The position numbers were made by a program, and so were the translations under genes. The notes beneath the pieces were generated by a model. It searched no databases and was not told where the DNA came from. It saw only the letters and a program-made list of their open reading frames with translations. Positions 24,709 through 35,599 of a stretch of DNA of 64,000 nt are shown here, piece by piece. The DNA is from Cryptomeria japonica (taxonomy: Eukaryota > Streptophyta > Pinopsida > Cupressales > Cupressaceae), in NCBI RefSeq assembly GCF_030272615.1, contig NC_081411.1, forward strand, positions 182,052,977 to 182,116,976, read 5' to 3'. How positions within the stretch are numbered: the stretch's first letter is position 1; each line of letters starts with the position of its first letter.

Positions 24709-24943
24709 TTTGGCCAAAAAGTGGAATGTTTTTCCCTTTTTCTTTGATTTCGTCCTGTTTGACCTAAATATTTGAGGCACTTAAAGAATGATTCTTGAAA
24801 AAATTTAGTAATATAAAATGTAGTGCTTGAAGTCTACTTTCCAAATTTGTAATTTTTTTAATACCCAGATCTTAAAAATGAAGTTTGAATAGGCATTAGT
24901 AAAACCTATAGTTTAAAACTAACTTTGTAGGACCATACCATGC

Positions 24944-25140
24944 CCGTGTATGGCAAGCATAATTTGACCTAAATGAAAGTATTTTTATTTATCCTTTTGG
25001 GAAAATATCTATAACTCACTCACCTTTGATGAGGATATTTTTTTGTAATTTTTTTCCTTATATAATTTTTTTTGTTATTTTTTAATTGGGCATAATCACT
25101 ATTTTGAAAAATCCGCGTGTACGGCAAGCATAATTTGACC
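24944..25140 (+). repeat. spaced direct repeat near left end of transposon
   Basis: GGCAAGCATAATTTGACCTA occurs at about 24,952 and 25,120, each preceded by CGTGTA with one or two changes. Copies are about 168 bp apart, in the left subterminal region. Confidence 0.75.
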
Positions 25141-25540
25141 TAAACTTAACTTTTTTAATTTTTAAAAAAAATTTGTATAGATTTGTCTGTAGTTTGATGC
25201 CATATAATTTTTTTTTTCAAAAAACTTAAAGAGAAAAAAGTTATTAAAATTTTAAAAAACCATGTTATTTCAAGTTTATGGATTTCTTTCATTAGAAATT
25301 ATTTTAAAATTAAAAATATTGATCCATTCTCCTAGAAAATTGTATATTTGGAATCTAGACAGTGTGTACTATAATGGGTTTTTGTTTTTTAAAAACAATC
25401 TGAAAAATTAGGTGTTCAGATATATTTTTTAAGTCATTTTTTTTTGTATGAATCTTGATTTGGGCTTGAAGTTGTAGGTCAAACCAATTCCAAGCCTAAT
25501 TTTGAACCTACAAGCAGCCCCCAAAAACTCTTTTTTACAA

Positions 25541-25675
25541 ATGGGATCTCGTATCTAACACGGGATCCCATATTTAAAACAGGATCCCATTCTAAATTGC
25601 AAATTATTTAAAAATAAAAAAACAACACTAGATCCCATTTTGAATTAAAACGGGATCTCTTTTTGTTTTGTCATT
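25541..25675. repeat. left subterminal GGGATCCC-type repeats
   Basis: Five imperfect copies of a GGGATCCCAT or inverse motif in about 135 bp: near 25,541, 25,561, 25,581, 25,630 and 25,660. The same motif clusters at the right end (36,145-36,365). Clustered subterminal repeats are transposase-binding sites in several plant DNA transposon families; that role is inferred here. Confidence 0.7.
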
Positions 25676-28502
25676 AAATTTTTTTTCCAGAATTGTATAA
25701 ATAAGTGATCATTTAACATAATAAAACATGTCTTCAAATGTGCAATTTTTTACATGATATATTATGATTTAGTTGTCCTTTGGATGCTCTTTTGTTGTAA
25801 TTTTAGATCCATTTTTTGAAGGTGACATTTATTGAATAAGTTTTTAGTCATGGGGTCTAAACAACATCAAAAGAAGAAACAAAGGAGGGAATTGACCATC
25901 GAGAAAATTCAAGAAGAAAGAGAGAAGGAGGCCAAACATCAAAGGGATAGAAGAATGAGGATTCGACAAATGAATAATCCTAATGCTTCTAGATCCACAA
26001 CAATGGAAGAGACAAACATTCTAGATGATGCCTTGGGGGATGAGATGGGCATAGATGATGCAATTATGGATGATGTTAATGTGAATGAAACAATTATGAA
26101 GAATATTTTAAGTACAAAATCCTCAAATCCAGGTATATCTTCAAATTATCCAGGTACATCTTCAAATCCTTCTCTGGAAGACATGGATAATGTGATTATA
26201 GGTGATATTCATATTGATGATCTAGTAGAAGTTGGATATACCAATGTTGAGATTAATAGAATTGTCCATGAAAATGAAAACCTTCATGTTGTTAAAGATG
26301 AAATTCTTTTGAATGTTGAAAGTGAAAATCCTTTTGAACATGGTGAAAATGAAAATCCTCCAATTGTTGAAGACCAGGGAAACTTTTTTATAAAAAAAAA
26401 AAAAAAAGGTTCTGGATAATCTTCCTGGTAAGATTTATTGGAGACAGATAAGAACATATGCCAATAGAATATGCAAAGATATTTTTTATCAAAAAAAACT
26501 TGCAATTCAATGTCAACTTATGATGCAATTGATGAGAATGTGGAAAATGAGAAAAGTGATGAAAAAAATAGGCATCTATGTGAAACCATCAAAAAAAGAT
26601 GAATCTGTTAAGCATGCTATGTCTATTGTTGCAAGTGTCATTGAATCTATTGGTACAATGAGTCGATCTAAAGATAACAATGTGGCGCGACGAGCTATAA
26701 CAACTGCCATAGTGAATAAAGCAACCTTGAATAAAAGGATGGTAAGCAACATTAGTGGAATTTTAAAGATGCATCCTAAAACATTGGTTAGAGCAGCTAA
26801 AAGAAGAGAGTATTGAAAGTGATCCAATCAACTAAAGTTGGAGTTTTAGTGGTAGACTTCGCAAGTCCAATATGAAATTGAATATTGAACTGAAATATTT
26901 GGTTGAAAATTTTTGGCATGATAATACAAGGGTATCATCTAATGCTAGAGATGTTCTAAAGTTGAGAGTGGGGTGTAAAATTTGTGACCCTCATCCAAAA
27001 TACCTATTAGACACAACTCAAACTTAATTTTATAGAAATTTTTTGGATGAAGTTTTGTTACCTGGAAATATTACTATAAGTCAAAGATAATTTGAAAAAT
27101 GCAAGCCCTGGTATGTGAAAATTAATAAGCAAAGAGTATCTTGTTGTTGTAAAATGCACATGCAATTTCATTACTATTATGATGTTTTTCGATACATACG
27201 TAGTGTTTTGCATAGCAACATGCTTAACCAGGAATGTGGTATTGATATGCCACCCGAATCAATCAAGGAATTTGTAGCAAGTTTATTTTGTCAAAGAACT
27301 GATGGGCAATTATTTTATTTACATTCATGTATCTTTGGAGAATGTTCTAGTTGTGGCAATTTTTCATCACTAGTAGAATATATGCATGAGAGTGGTGAAA
27401 CTAATTTTGGACAACAACTAGTGGATGTTAGAAGATTTAAGAATGTTGAGTATCCCTTAAAGGATGGGAAAACAGGAAAGAGTGTCGATTTAATCATAGA
27501 GAAGGTTAGTGTACATGCATTCATGTTAGAATTTAAAAGTAAGATTGTACCAAAATATGTGACACTCTCAACATGCTAGATGGATTGATTCTCAATTTCG
27601 CACATCTAGAAATACATTTCCAATTGGAAGCATACTGTCAGTGGTGGACTTTGCAGAAAACTATACTCTTAAGCCACAAGAGGAAATTCAATCTCAATAT
27701 TACAATTTCACTCAAGTTGCTATTTTTGTTCATATTGTTTATAGACACATAGATGATAGCAAAAAGGATGATAGAAAAATCCTAAGGGAGTATCATTTCT
27801 ATGTGAGTGATAATAGGATGCACTTGTCAGAGTTTGTTGAATATTGTTTCAGCATATTTTATAGAAATATACGAGAAAGAGGAATCCAGATGACATAACA
27901 TCTTATATGGTCAGATAATTGTATTGGACAATTCAAGAATGCTCGAATATTTTATTGGTTAAGTAGGGCTCACAAGGAATACAATATCCAACATATATGG
28001 AGTGTTTTTTAATCTGGACATTGTAAAGGAGAACATGATGGAGTTGGTGCATGTCTTAAAAGAATTCTTGCTAGAGAGCAATTAAAATTTGAAGATAATG
28101 TAAAATTTATAGATGCATGTGCAATTGTAGATTGGTGCAACACAACCTTATCTACTGGATCAAGTGTGAACTCTACAATTCAACAATTCTTTTGGTTAGT
28201 TGAAGATGAAAACATTGTGCTGAAACTTGATTGTGAGACAATTAGCAGATCAGCAAAATGAAATTCATTTAAGAGTTCAAATGCAAGCACATAGACTATA
28301 TGGATAAGGGAACTTGCATGTTTTTGTCAGTTTTGTATTTCAGGTGATTCTGATGTATGTGAGAATACTGGATGGGTTGAAGATTCGAATCAAATATCGT
28401 TGACTCCTACTCAAGCACAAGATCAGATTAACACAATTGAAGATAATGATGAACTGTTTGCATCAGATGATTATGATCGTGTTTCGGACCTTGTACAGAA
28501 AG

Positions 28503-28635
28503 GTAATCATTTTTTATTATTTTATTGGCCATTTAATAAAATTACTTTCAAACTTTTTTATATATTAGTGTAAATTAAAAATGGTATTTTTTTAATTCTA
28601 AATTTTGATAATTTATTAATTTTTTGTTTGTCTAG
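28503..28635 (+). other. intron of the transposase-like gene
   Basis: Donor CAGAAAG|GTAATC and acceptor TTTGTCTAG|GACATG. The intervening 133 bp is T-rich with many stops. Joining gives VQK-GHVYAVV in frame (phase 1). Confidence 0.65.
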
Positions 28636-29035
28636 GACATGTGTATGCCGTTGTTGCACCTGAGGAAAATGAAGAGGAAATAGAATATTGGTTGGCTTGA
28701 TGTGTTGAGACTAAACACAAACTAGTTAATCCTTGAGAAGATGACGATGGTCTTAATTATCCGACTAGTTCAGTGGTAGTTGTTGGAACTTGGCTAAGGA
28801 AATATTTGACAAGGAAGAATGGTTTGCCTTCTTTTGAAGATTATGAAACACAGAAGAAGATAATACACTATTCACATTTGATTATTGCAACAAATATAAA
28901 ACTAGTGAGATATAATGGAAGACCTAGTAGTAAAAAGTTGTGGACAATTTCTATGGAAGATCATGAGACAATTATAGATGGAAAAAAGAGAGGATGCAGA
29001 TGGTACAATGGAATAAGTATTTTTTAAATAAAGAG

Positions 29036-29083
29036 GTATGTATACATTAAATGTATGTATGTATGTATATATGTACATGTATA

Positions 29084-29121
<38 letters not shown>

Positions 29122-29189
29122 TAATTTCTTTTTATTACATACCATTTGATAATGTAGATGGTTAAAATATTATTGTTTGATATATATAG
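29036..29189 (+). other. second candidate intron of the transposase-like gene, with (TA)n
   Basis: Donor AAAGAG|GTATGT and acceptor ATATATAG|GTCCATCC. The 154-bp interval includes GTAT and TA microsatellite sequence. Upstream, a shifted frame reads MVQWNKYFLNKE; downstream VHPLIETSYTIVVHVME and stop at about 29,240. Confidence 0.45.
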
Positions 29190-29394
29190 GTCCATCCCCT
29201 TATTGAGACCTCTTACACAATTGTGGTACATGTAATGGAATAAGTATTTAATAAATACAGGCACATATACTTGTTTTTAAAATTACATGTCTTTTGAAAT
29301 GATTTAAATTGATATAAATTGCTTTTAAAATATATATAGGTTTTCATAGTTCATTTAAAATGTGAACTTGAATATTTTGTACTTCCATCTAGAT

Positions 29395-30400
29395 TCTATT
29401 GTTTTTTGTCCCCTTAGGCCATGTCCTTATTATTTTGATCCCCTTAAGCCGAGTCATGTCCTAATAAATTTATTTCCCCTTAAGCCATGTCCTATTTCTA
29501 GTTTGATCCCCTTAAGCCACATGTCCCAATTGTACACCCATGCCCTTAAGCTGAGTCATGTCCTAATCAATTAATTTCCCCTTAAGCCATGTCCTATAAT
29601 TTAGTTCAAATGATCTTCTTTTAAGCCACATGTCCTATTTCTAGTTTGATCCCCTTAAGCCACATGTCCCAATTGTACACCCATCCCCTTAAGCCAAGTC
29701 ATGTCCTAATCAATTAATTTCCCCTTAAGGCATGTCCTATAATTTAGTTCAAATGATCCTCTTTTAAGCCACATGTCCTATTTCTATTTATCCTCTTAAG
29801 CCACATGTCCCAATTGTACACCAATCCCCTTAAGCCTAGTCATGTCCTAATCAATTAATTTCCCCTTAAGCCACATGTCCCAATTGTACACCCATCCCCT
29901 TAAGCCAAATCATTTCCTAATCAAATAATTTCCCCTTAAGACATGTCCTATAATTTAGTTCAAATGATCCTCTTTTAAGCCACATGTCCTATTTCTAGTT
30001 TGATCCCCTTAAGCCACATGTCCCAATTGTACACCCATCCCCTTAAGACGAGTCACATCCTAATCAATTAATTTCCCCTTAAGCCATGTCCTATAATTTA
30101 GTTCAAATGATCCTCTTTTAAGCCACATTTCCTATTTCTAGTTTGATCTCCTTAAGCCACATGTCCCAATTATACATCCATCCCCTTAAGCCGAGTCATG
30201 TCCTAATCTATTAATTTCCACTTAATCCATGTCTTATAATTTAGTTCAAATGATCCTCTTTTAAGCCACATGTCCTATTTCTAGTTTGATCCCCTTAAGT
30301 CACATCCCTATTATGCCCATCACCTTTGGCTCGCCTCATGCACATCCTAATTAGTTAATTTCCCCTTAAGCCACATGTCCTAGTTTTAAATTAAATTCAA
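29395..30400 (+). repeat. tandem array with CCCTTAAGCCACATGTCC motif, unit about 143 bp
   Basis: A unit of about 143-145 bp beginning TCCTATTTCTAGTTTGATCC recurs at about 29,490, 29,635, 29,777, 29,988, 30,130 and 30,273, with one shortened unit at about 29,868. Within each unit CCCTTAAGCC plus ACATGTCC or ATGTCCTA occurs three to four times. It lies directly downstream of the transposase-like gene. The motif returns inverted at 34,245-34,860. Confidence 0.85.
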
Positions 30401-31799
30401 CCCCCTAGATTTAAATCCTATATAATATATATCTAACTATTTTTTGTTGTTGTAGGTTTATATTAAAGTAGTTTTTCGTTGTTGTTGGCATGTCAAACGA
30501 GTTCATGAATCTTTAGAATTAAATCAAGATTTCTAATGAATTAGTAAGCATCATTTTTTTTGTTAAATGTTTAGTTTTAATTTCTATATTTGATGTTTTT
30601 CAATGATAAATTGTTCAATTGCTTAAATAATTTATCCTTTTAAGTCATGTCCTAATTTGTATGTATGCATCAGTTTTTTGGTTAAATTTGACTTAGTTAA
30701 TTTATTTTTGTATTTTTAATTAAATTTGACTTAGTTAATATACATGCATTTAATAATTTATTTCTAATTAAGTTTTGATTAATTTTTTTTTGTGTGCATG
30801 TAGGTACATGTTGTAACCAAGCTTTTAATTGTGGAGATCTAATTTAAAATCTCTAGATCGCTTTTGAAACTGTGGAGATCTAATTTATCTAGATCGCTTT
30901 TGAAAGTGTTTTGAATATCTTAGATTGGATCAAACTTATATAATACTTTAGATTTTAGAATATTGAGTTAGACTTTAATATATAGATTTAAGATTGTGTG
31001 GATCTTGAAACTTTTAACTTTGAGATGTGGATGAAGCTAAATTATTATATATTCAAGAGACGCACCTAGATTAAACTTTTTTATATAAGCTTTTAGTATG
31101 TATATATGTGTGCATGTACATGGTTATTTTAAAAATTATCAATTGCTTTGAATTAAATTTTTAATGTATACAATGTGTGTATACACGTGTTATTTTGAAA
31201 AATATAAAAATTGCAAGTGTTTTATTTTTAATGTATATATGTACATGTGTACAAGTGTGCTATTTTTATAAATATCAATCGCTCATGTGTATATGTGTTC
31301 AATTGCACTTTCTTCATTTATTTTTAATGTATTTATATATTTTTAGTATCATGTACGTACACATACACATGTATATAGATTTAGATTAAAAATAAATAAA
31401 ATTTACATAGATCGAGATGATTATAAATAAATAAATATATGTATAAATATAATGTCCATGAAGTTCACATGTATGTATGTGTACTATAAGTGAACACTTG
31501 AACGTAAAACACACACACATATATATCACATGTACATGTGCATATATATATATCAAGTCTAGATGAGTGATGTTCAACAAGTCCACATGTCATCAACATG
31601 AAATATAATCAAAGTGTACACGCAAAATAAACAAGTCCATGTGTACACATGTACATCAAATCCATGCTCAAAATGAAATATATAATAAAAGTATGCAAAA
31701 TAAATAAGTCCCATGGGATGGAATGATCAAATGTCAATAAACTGCATGAAACATGTAACAAATCTAGCCCCTAAAATGAAGACGACTATATGCCCTAAA
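30401..31799. other. transposon interior without recognised gene
   Basis: A/T-rich. Contains a two-copy repeat near 30,830-30,905 (GTGGAGATCTAATTTA..TCTAGATCGCTTTTGAAA, period about 45 bp). From 31,080 there is a TG/TA-rich low-complexity stretch with decayed repeats of ATGTGTACATGTG type. No supported coding sequence. Confidence 0.45.
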
Positions 31800-31967
31800 T
31801 CATTCTAGATTCCTCTTCAAGCCACGTGGACGAAGAGGAGAAGATCCACTCTACAAGACAAAAATGTTTAAGTTTGTGAGAGTTCTACGTAGTTCAGGTT
31901 CATATATATATATATATATATATAGATAAAAAATTTAAAAATTTCAATTATAAGTTTAGTAGCACAT

Positions 31968-32051
31968 ACATGTACATGAGTAGGCTCATCTCCTCTAGAC
32001 TCCGTTGAGGGCTCTACATCTCTAGGTGCTATAGGGGCATTCAATGACACT

Positions 32052-32113
<62 letters not shown>

Positions 32114-32235
32114 AAAAATTTCAATTATAAGTTTAGTAGCACATATGTGTACATGAGTAGGCTCATCTCCTCTAGACTCCACTAAGGGCTCTACATCTAT
32201 AGGTGCTATAGGGGCAGTTGATGACACTAGTATCT
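31968..32235 (-). repeat. tandem duplicated exon with flanking intron
   Basis: About 170 bp (AGTTTAGTAGCACATA to GGTGCTATAGGGGCA) occurs twice, at about 31,950-32,050 and 32,125-32,220, separated by the TA microsatellite. Translated on the minus strand the copies read APIAPIDVEPLVESRGDEPT and APIAPRDVEPSTESRGDEPT. The exon near 32,430 (VDVTPDTMHRGD) looks like an older third copy. Confidence 0.75.
32054..32109. repeat. (TA)n microsatellite, 56 bp
   Basis: Uninterrupted TA dinucleotides between the duplicated exons. A shorter TA run lies at about 31,902-31,924 at the equivalent place beside the other copy, and another at 29,087-29,112. Confidence 0.95.
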
Positions 32236-34244
32236 CATGCTATATAGTACATGTACACATATATATAGATCAAGATCAATGATTTAAAATAGAAATTTAA
32301 ATTAAATTTATATTTACAATGTTTAATTTGAACTAGAGATAATTTAATGTTCATACGCATGTACCTGACTCAGTTAATCTCCTCTATGCATTGTATCTGG
32401 GGTGACATCAACAAAAACTCCACTATCAACAAGATCCTACAAGGTATTTAAAAAAGAGTTGCACGTATCAATTATATGCACGCATGTACATATATTATAT
32501 ATACAAATTAATTTAATTTTTAAATAAAAACTCTGAGACTTGTATCAAATATTTTAAATTTAAATCAACATTAAATACTTGAAATGCAGACGATGCCTAC
32601 AGAAAACTAACAAAAGGATCAAGATGATCATATGGCCCATCTAAATGTAAACTCATCCTGATGGTCGTCTCCACCTGTGCAACAAGATTAATTAAATCTA
32701 GATAATAAATCAACTGTATGATGTTTATTTATTTATTTTAAATATCATGTAAGTTTGATGAACAAAATTAATTAAATCTCTAAATATATATATAAATTAA
32801 GATAGAGTGTCAACGTACAGAATCTCTCTGCTCATCTGCAACAACTGATGTTGGAGGAGTTGCACTCACCATAGTGGTAGGTAGATAATCCGACGTGGAA
32901 GTCGATGTCGTAGTGGCCCCAAACATGGGTTGGAGACATGTACATGTGTAAATAGTGAAGACATATAGATAGAGAGATCTATATAAATTATGTAAATTTA
33001 AATATATATAGATAATGCAAACTCTTTATATGTACTGGATCTCCCCATACCTGCTTACCACGTAAATCATGATCTATGGGATGATCATCGGCACAAAGAA
33101 AATTGGCATATGAACCAATATTATCATCTTCAGTGGATGCTCCCCATGCAGTTGAAGAGGATGGACCATGATGTGAACTCGAAGCAAGGTCTGGACCATC
33201 ACAAGGCCCATAGCATAGTCGATGGAAACTCGTACAAAAATGAGGTGTTCATGTACGTGGAATGGTTGTACCCATGTCAACATCATCCTTAACAGTGTCA
33301 ATGTCACCACGATCCAAAAAATCAGTTGTTTGCTGACTAAGGCTACCAGTGAGTGTGGTCAATGAGTCTGATGTGGAGATAACAGAATGCTGATGAATAG
33401 TCATAGGTATAATAGGCATATGAGCCACAATGGCCTGATGATGGGCAGGTGTATTTGGGTCAATACGTACCCACAACCTATCCTGTGGCATGCCACCACC
33501 AACACCCTGGAATGCTCTAATATCAAAATAATTGGGCTTTAAACCCAAAACAAACTCTGCATATAATTTTCTCAAGAAGTATAAAGGGCACTCTAAGTTT
33601 GCATGTGGTGGGGTGTTAAATACAATCTGCCATCAATCCCAAAAATTATTGGCCATGCTCCGATGTGTACATCACCCCATGGATATGCAGGATTTGTTTG
33701 GTGGAATGGGTTCACCTATGATGGGGTTTGAAAAATATGGAACAAGGTGAGATTTGTCTATTCTTAGGTTCAAAATATCCTCTCTCCATGCTCGATGTGA
33801 ATCGAGCTCTACATCTATAGACCTAACTACATCAATAACATTTTCATCTTCGATGCAAAATGGTGCATGTGTGGGGATATATGTGGTGCTCTAAGGATCT
33901 CATTAACTTTTCTCTATATGAAAACAATATTCTCAAAAATAATGGCTTGAAATCGAGCCTCAGCAAAATCAGGAGGTGGAGGATGATGATCAGGTGGGGG
34001 TGGAGGTGGAGGAGGGGGTAGGGGTGGAGGTGGGGTTGGAGGTGGTGCACCATGGGCAGGGTCATCTGGGGGGGGTTGAGGCCCTGTTGCATTAAGAAAA
34101 TCTTCTATATCAAACACATCTATGAAATTTTTTGTAATTAATCATCAAGTATAAGAATTTACATATAAGAATTTAAAATTTAACATATAATATGATCATG
34201 TATAAGAATTTAAAATTTAACATCTATGAAATTTTTTGTAATTA

Positions 34245-34860
34245 ATCATCAAGTGACACACATGACTTAAGGGGTTTGTCCTAAAGTTAGGACATGTGGC
34301 TTAAGGGGACCAAACTAGAAATAGGATAATTTTTGCTTAAGGGGATAGGCCTAAATAGGTTGTAATTAACTTTAGCATGTACAAATTTTGTAATTAATCA
34401 TTTAAGACACATGACTTAAAGGGATTGGCCTAACTAGGACAAGTGGCTTAAGGGGATAGGCCTAATTAGGATGTATGTGGCTTAAGGGGATAGGCCTAAT
34501 TAGGATGTATAGGACCTATTACATGCTATTTAAGAGGCTAGTATGGTTGTAATTAGTTAAATTCATGTACCTAGAATAGGAATTTCAAATTTAGCATCTA
34601 CAAATTTTGTAATTAATCATTTAAGACACATGACTTAAAGGGATTGGCCTAATTAGGATGTATGTGGCTTAAGATGATAGGCCTAATTAGGATGTATGTG
34701 GCTTAAGAGGATAGGCCTAGATTATAGGATGTATGTGGCAAGTAAAGGAAAGAAGAACTACTTTAAATATAGGACACACATGTGGCTTAAGGGGATCATT
34801 TTAAATAAATAATTACATCTTGGATCCCCTTAAGACACGTGCATGTCCTAATTACATGTA
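34245..34860 (-). repeat. inverted counterpart of the TTAAGG array
   Basis: GGACATGTGGCTTAAGGGG at about 34,283 is the reverse complement of the array motif at 29,395-30,400. Many shorter copies follow: a unit of about 41 bp, TAGGCCTAATTAGGATGTAT plus GTGGCTTAAGGGGA, repeats from about 34,440 to 34,740. The array lies just upstream of the proline-rich gene's start. Confidence 0.8.
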
Positions 34861-35128
34861 TCTTAAAAGAAGACTTGGTCAAGTAATTCTATTTAATTTG
34901 ATTGTAATTACTTAATTTCATATATAGTTAATAGGACATATTATGATATTTAAAATATGGTGTTTAATAATATATATAGTTAATAGGTCCTAGTATACAT
35001 TAAAATGGGTATGATCGTAATAGTATGTTTTAAGTGGGGTATAGTCATAATTAGTTAATTAATGACCCCTTAGGGTGAACTATGTGATCCTATGAGGTCA
35101 TACTACACATATACATGGTCATAGAAGA

Positions 35129-35472
35129 GGTCGAACGCATGAGTTAGTTCACGGGTGCATGTGTGACAAACCTTTCTAGGACCACATTGTGTTCTAAGGG
35201 ACTGTCATATATGTGATCCTAAGGGATCTAGTACACATGTGTTAGAACACATGCATGACCCATTTGGACCACATATGAGCAGGCTAAATTAACATCCTAG
35301 TAGTTGGGGTATAATTGTATACCCCAAGCTAAGTTAGGATGTTAATATGGCTTATATGTGGTCCTAAGGGGTCATGCATGTGTTCTAACACATGTGTGAT
35401 CCCTTAGGATCACATATATGACTCCTTAGAACAGAATGTGGTCCTAAAGGCCCGTCACACATGCGTTCGACC
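35129..35472. repeat. 344-bp imperfect hairpin
   Basis: The centre is GGGGTATAATTGTATACCCC (35,306-35,325). Arms pair outward as GTTAGAACACATGCATGACC with its inverse at about 35,375, then GATCCTAAGGGATC, then AGGACCACATT, to GGTCGAACGCAT (35,129) and ATGCGTTCGACC (35,472). The left arm carries about 20 extra bases near 35,141-35,160. Pairing is strong over most of the arms, judged by eye. Confidence 0.85.
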
Positions 35473-35484
35473 CCATAGGATCGT

Positions 35485-35597
35485 GCATAGTGTCCTAAGG
35501 GGTCATGTATGTCATCCTAAGGGATCACACATGTACATTAGAATGTGCATGCGTGACTCCTTAGGACCACATACATGACCCCTTTGGACACTATGGC
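35485..35597. repeat. second 113-bp hairpin of the same module
   Basis: Left arm CATAGTGTCCTAAGGGGTCA (35,486) pairs with TGACCCCTTTGGACACTATG ending at 35,597; inner arms are CATCCTAAGGGATCACACAT and ATGCGTGACTCCTTAGGACC. It uses the same building blocks (CCTAAGGGGTCAT) as the larger hairpin 13 bp away. Confidence 0.8.
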
Positions 35598-35599
35598 TG

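Larger units (their letters stand above)
25850..29240 (+). pseudogene. transposase-like gene of the DNA transposon, spliced, decayed
   Basis: Start taken at the ATG of MGSKQHQKKKQRRELTIEKI (25,850), a basic coiled-coil-like N-terminus followed by an acidic linker. A 16-17 base A-run at about 26,391 shifts the frame. Core blocks follow: HDNTRVSSNARDVLKLRVGC (about 26,925), KPWYVKINKQRVSCCCKMHM (about 27,105), CIFGECSSCG (about 27,330), VVDFAENYTLKPQEEIQSQY (27,640), WSDNCIGQFKNARIFYWLSR (27,910) and SGHCKGEHDGVGACLKRILA (28,015). The Asp of DFAENY, the Asp of SDN and an acidic residue in the last block are plausible DDE catalytic residues. Two introns are inferred (28,503-28,635 and 29,036-29,189). 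The last exons encode GHVYAVVAPEENEEEIEYWL and a downstream domain I cannot name, ending near 29,240. I recall similar unnamed plant and algal proteins. Stops near 27,027, 27,091, 27,579 and 28,011 disable it. Confidence 0.65.
31800..34126 (-). pseudogene. proline-rich second gene of the DNA transposon, multi-exon
   Basis: Minus strand. The N-terminus FDIEDFLNATG is followed by a run of about 30 mostly proline residues and then FAEARFQAIIFENIVFI (34,117-33,914). Later pieces read VIDVVRSIDVELDSHRAWRE, PYFSNPIIGEPIPPNKS, and AEFVLGLKPNYFDIRAFQGV with a Thr/Ser-rich tail (33,575-33,249). Small exons with plausible AG/GT borders follow: GATTTSTSTSDYLPTTMVSA (about 32,930), VETTIRMSLHLDGPYDHLDP (about 32,690), DLVDSGVFVDVTPDTMHRGD (about 32,430), two near-identical exons at 32,235 and 32,055, and a last exon SGSSPLRPRGLKRNLE (31,850-31,800). 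The basic end could be a nuclear signal. A TnpA-like DNA-binding partner of the transposase is one possibility; I recognise no domain. Confidence 0.5.

Noticed and set aside
24598-24780. Minus-strand frame spanning the left transposon border as one protein
   Set aside because: It crosses the TIR. The LINE frame that restores the conserved SHHIYCASTWVF block is a different one.
29395-30400. Regularly repeated motif resembling a CRISPR array
   Set aside because: The whole 143-bp unit is repeated, with no unique spacers between short identical repeats. The context is a eukaryotic transposon, so it is a tandem satellite-like array.
31868-32227. 119-codon minus-strand frame with a Tyr-Ile run as one protein
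   Set aside because: The Tyr-Ile run is translation of the TA microsatellite. The sequence is better read as two duplicated exons separated by intron.
33914-34117. Polyproline stretch as a host formin-like or extensin gene
   Set aside because: No FH2 domain or signal peptide is present, and the segment lies inside the DNA transposon with consistent downstream exons.
29395-34860. CCCTTAA-type motif as telomeric repeat
   Set aside because: The plant telomere repeat is CCCTAAA in head-to-tail runs; here CCCTTAAG is embedded in long units without runs.
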